Under the pieces are notes generated by a model, which was not told the origin of the DNA, searched no databases, and worked only from the letters and a program-made list of their open reading frames with translations. Below, piece after piece: positions 6,006 to 6,258 of a DNA stretch of 6,258 bases. The translations under genes and the position numbers were made by a program. Where the stretch lies: positions 1 to 6,258 of the forward strand of contig WFXI01000035.1 in assembly GCA_015490675.1 (NCBI GenBank). Reading direction: 5' to 3'. Position 1 is the stretch's first letter. Every line of letters begins with the position of its first letter. This DNA is from Hydrogenothermaceae bacterium (lineage in GTDB: Bacteria; Aquificota; Aquificia; Aquificales; Hydrogenothermaceae).

Positions 6006-6258
6006 CCTTTTTAGCTCTAAAAACTCTTACCTTTTGACCATCTACTTCTTCAAATTCTGGCTCAAATACTTCATCAGAAGAAAACAAGTCTAAAACCTGA
6101 TATTTTGCACAAACAGCGTTTATTGCTTTCGTTATTTCTTCTTTATCCATTACAGCTGTTTCCCAGTATGTTGCAAAAACAAGATTTCCATCTTTGTCGT
6201 GGATTGCTAGTCTAACCTCATCAACAAGTTTTTCTTGAGGGTCTCCGTATAAAGTTAA
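5995..6258 (-). CDS. Unrecognised protein, C-terminal part (cut by right edge)
   Basis: Seen: an open frame of 87 residues entering from the right edge and ending in TAA at 5997-5995. It is acidic, with no membrane segment, and contains VRLAIHDKDGNLVFATYWETAV, an amphipathic DKEEITKAINAVCAKY stretch and a basic tail (RVFRAKKVNS). The other two minus-strand frames here meet stops (one has TAA at 6013-6011 and 6004-6002), and the codon use matches the neighbours, so it looks like a real gene. It converges on bioC and overlaps its end by 11 bases, so no terminator lies between them. I do not recognise the family, and its start is outside the window. Confidence 0.7.
   Translation of the reverse strand, partial: LTLYGDPQEKLVDEVRLAIHDKDGNLVFATYWETAVMDKEEITKAINAVCAKYQVLDLFSSDEVFEPEFEEVDGQKVRVFRAKKVNS

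Noticed and set aside
6008..6023. Inverted repeat TTTTTAG-CT-CTAAAAA after bioC as a bidirectional terminator
   Set aside because: The loop is only 2 bases, the stem is almost all A/T, no T tract follows, and the site lies inside the convergent coding frame. It is unlikely to work, above all in a thermophile.

Overview
The window is AT-rich and dense with bacterial genes, all in the same style: A/T-ending codons, short GGAGG- or AAGG-type ribosome sites, several TTG starts and almost no intergenic DNA. The low GC, the proline-tRNA ligase sequence and a type IV pilus ATPase beside a BioW-type biotin gene suggest a thermophilic Aquificales bacterium of the Sulfurihydrogenibium/Persephonella kind. 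That placement is an inference from protein flavour only, not from a database match.

Left half, minus strand (about 1-3312): one tight operon read right to left. It runs proS (prolyl-tRNA synthetase with editing domain), then a small GAF-PAS sensory protein, then the N-terminal half of a PilB/GspE secretion ATPase that runs off the left edge. proS and the GAF gene overlap by ATGA, and the GAF and pilB genes are 3 bases apart. A promoter for this operon can be placed in the 63-base divergent gap 3313-3375.

Right half, plus strand (3376-6005): a biotin operon starting from the same gap. It holds an unrecognised protein with a degenerate nucleotidyltransferase-like look, bioW (pimeloyl-CoA ligase), a BioH-like carboxylesterase and bioC (malonyl-ACP methyltransferase). 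The genes overlap or are 2-23 bases apart. At the bioH/bioC junction there is an almost perfect dyad, TTGTTAACC-14 nt-GGTTAACAG, which matches the known BirA (biotin repressor) operator. A TATAAA -10 box lies in its spacer. bioC therefore appears to have its own biotin-controlled promoter inside the operon.

Functionally, the operon encodes two routes to the pimeloyl group of biotin that are usually alternatives: activation of free pimelate (BioW), and disguise of malonyl-ACP as a methyl ester for fatty-acid elongation (BioC, then BioH). The later genes bioF, bioA, bioD and bioB are not in the window. At the right edge an unrecognised gene (5995-6258, minus strand) converges on bioC and overlaps its last 11 bases. 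No RNA genes, mobile elements, CRISPR arrays or convincing intrinsic terminators were seen, and no stretch over 300 bases lacks a gene.
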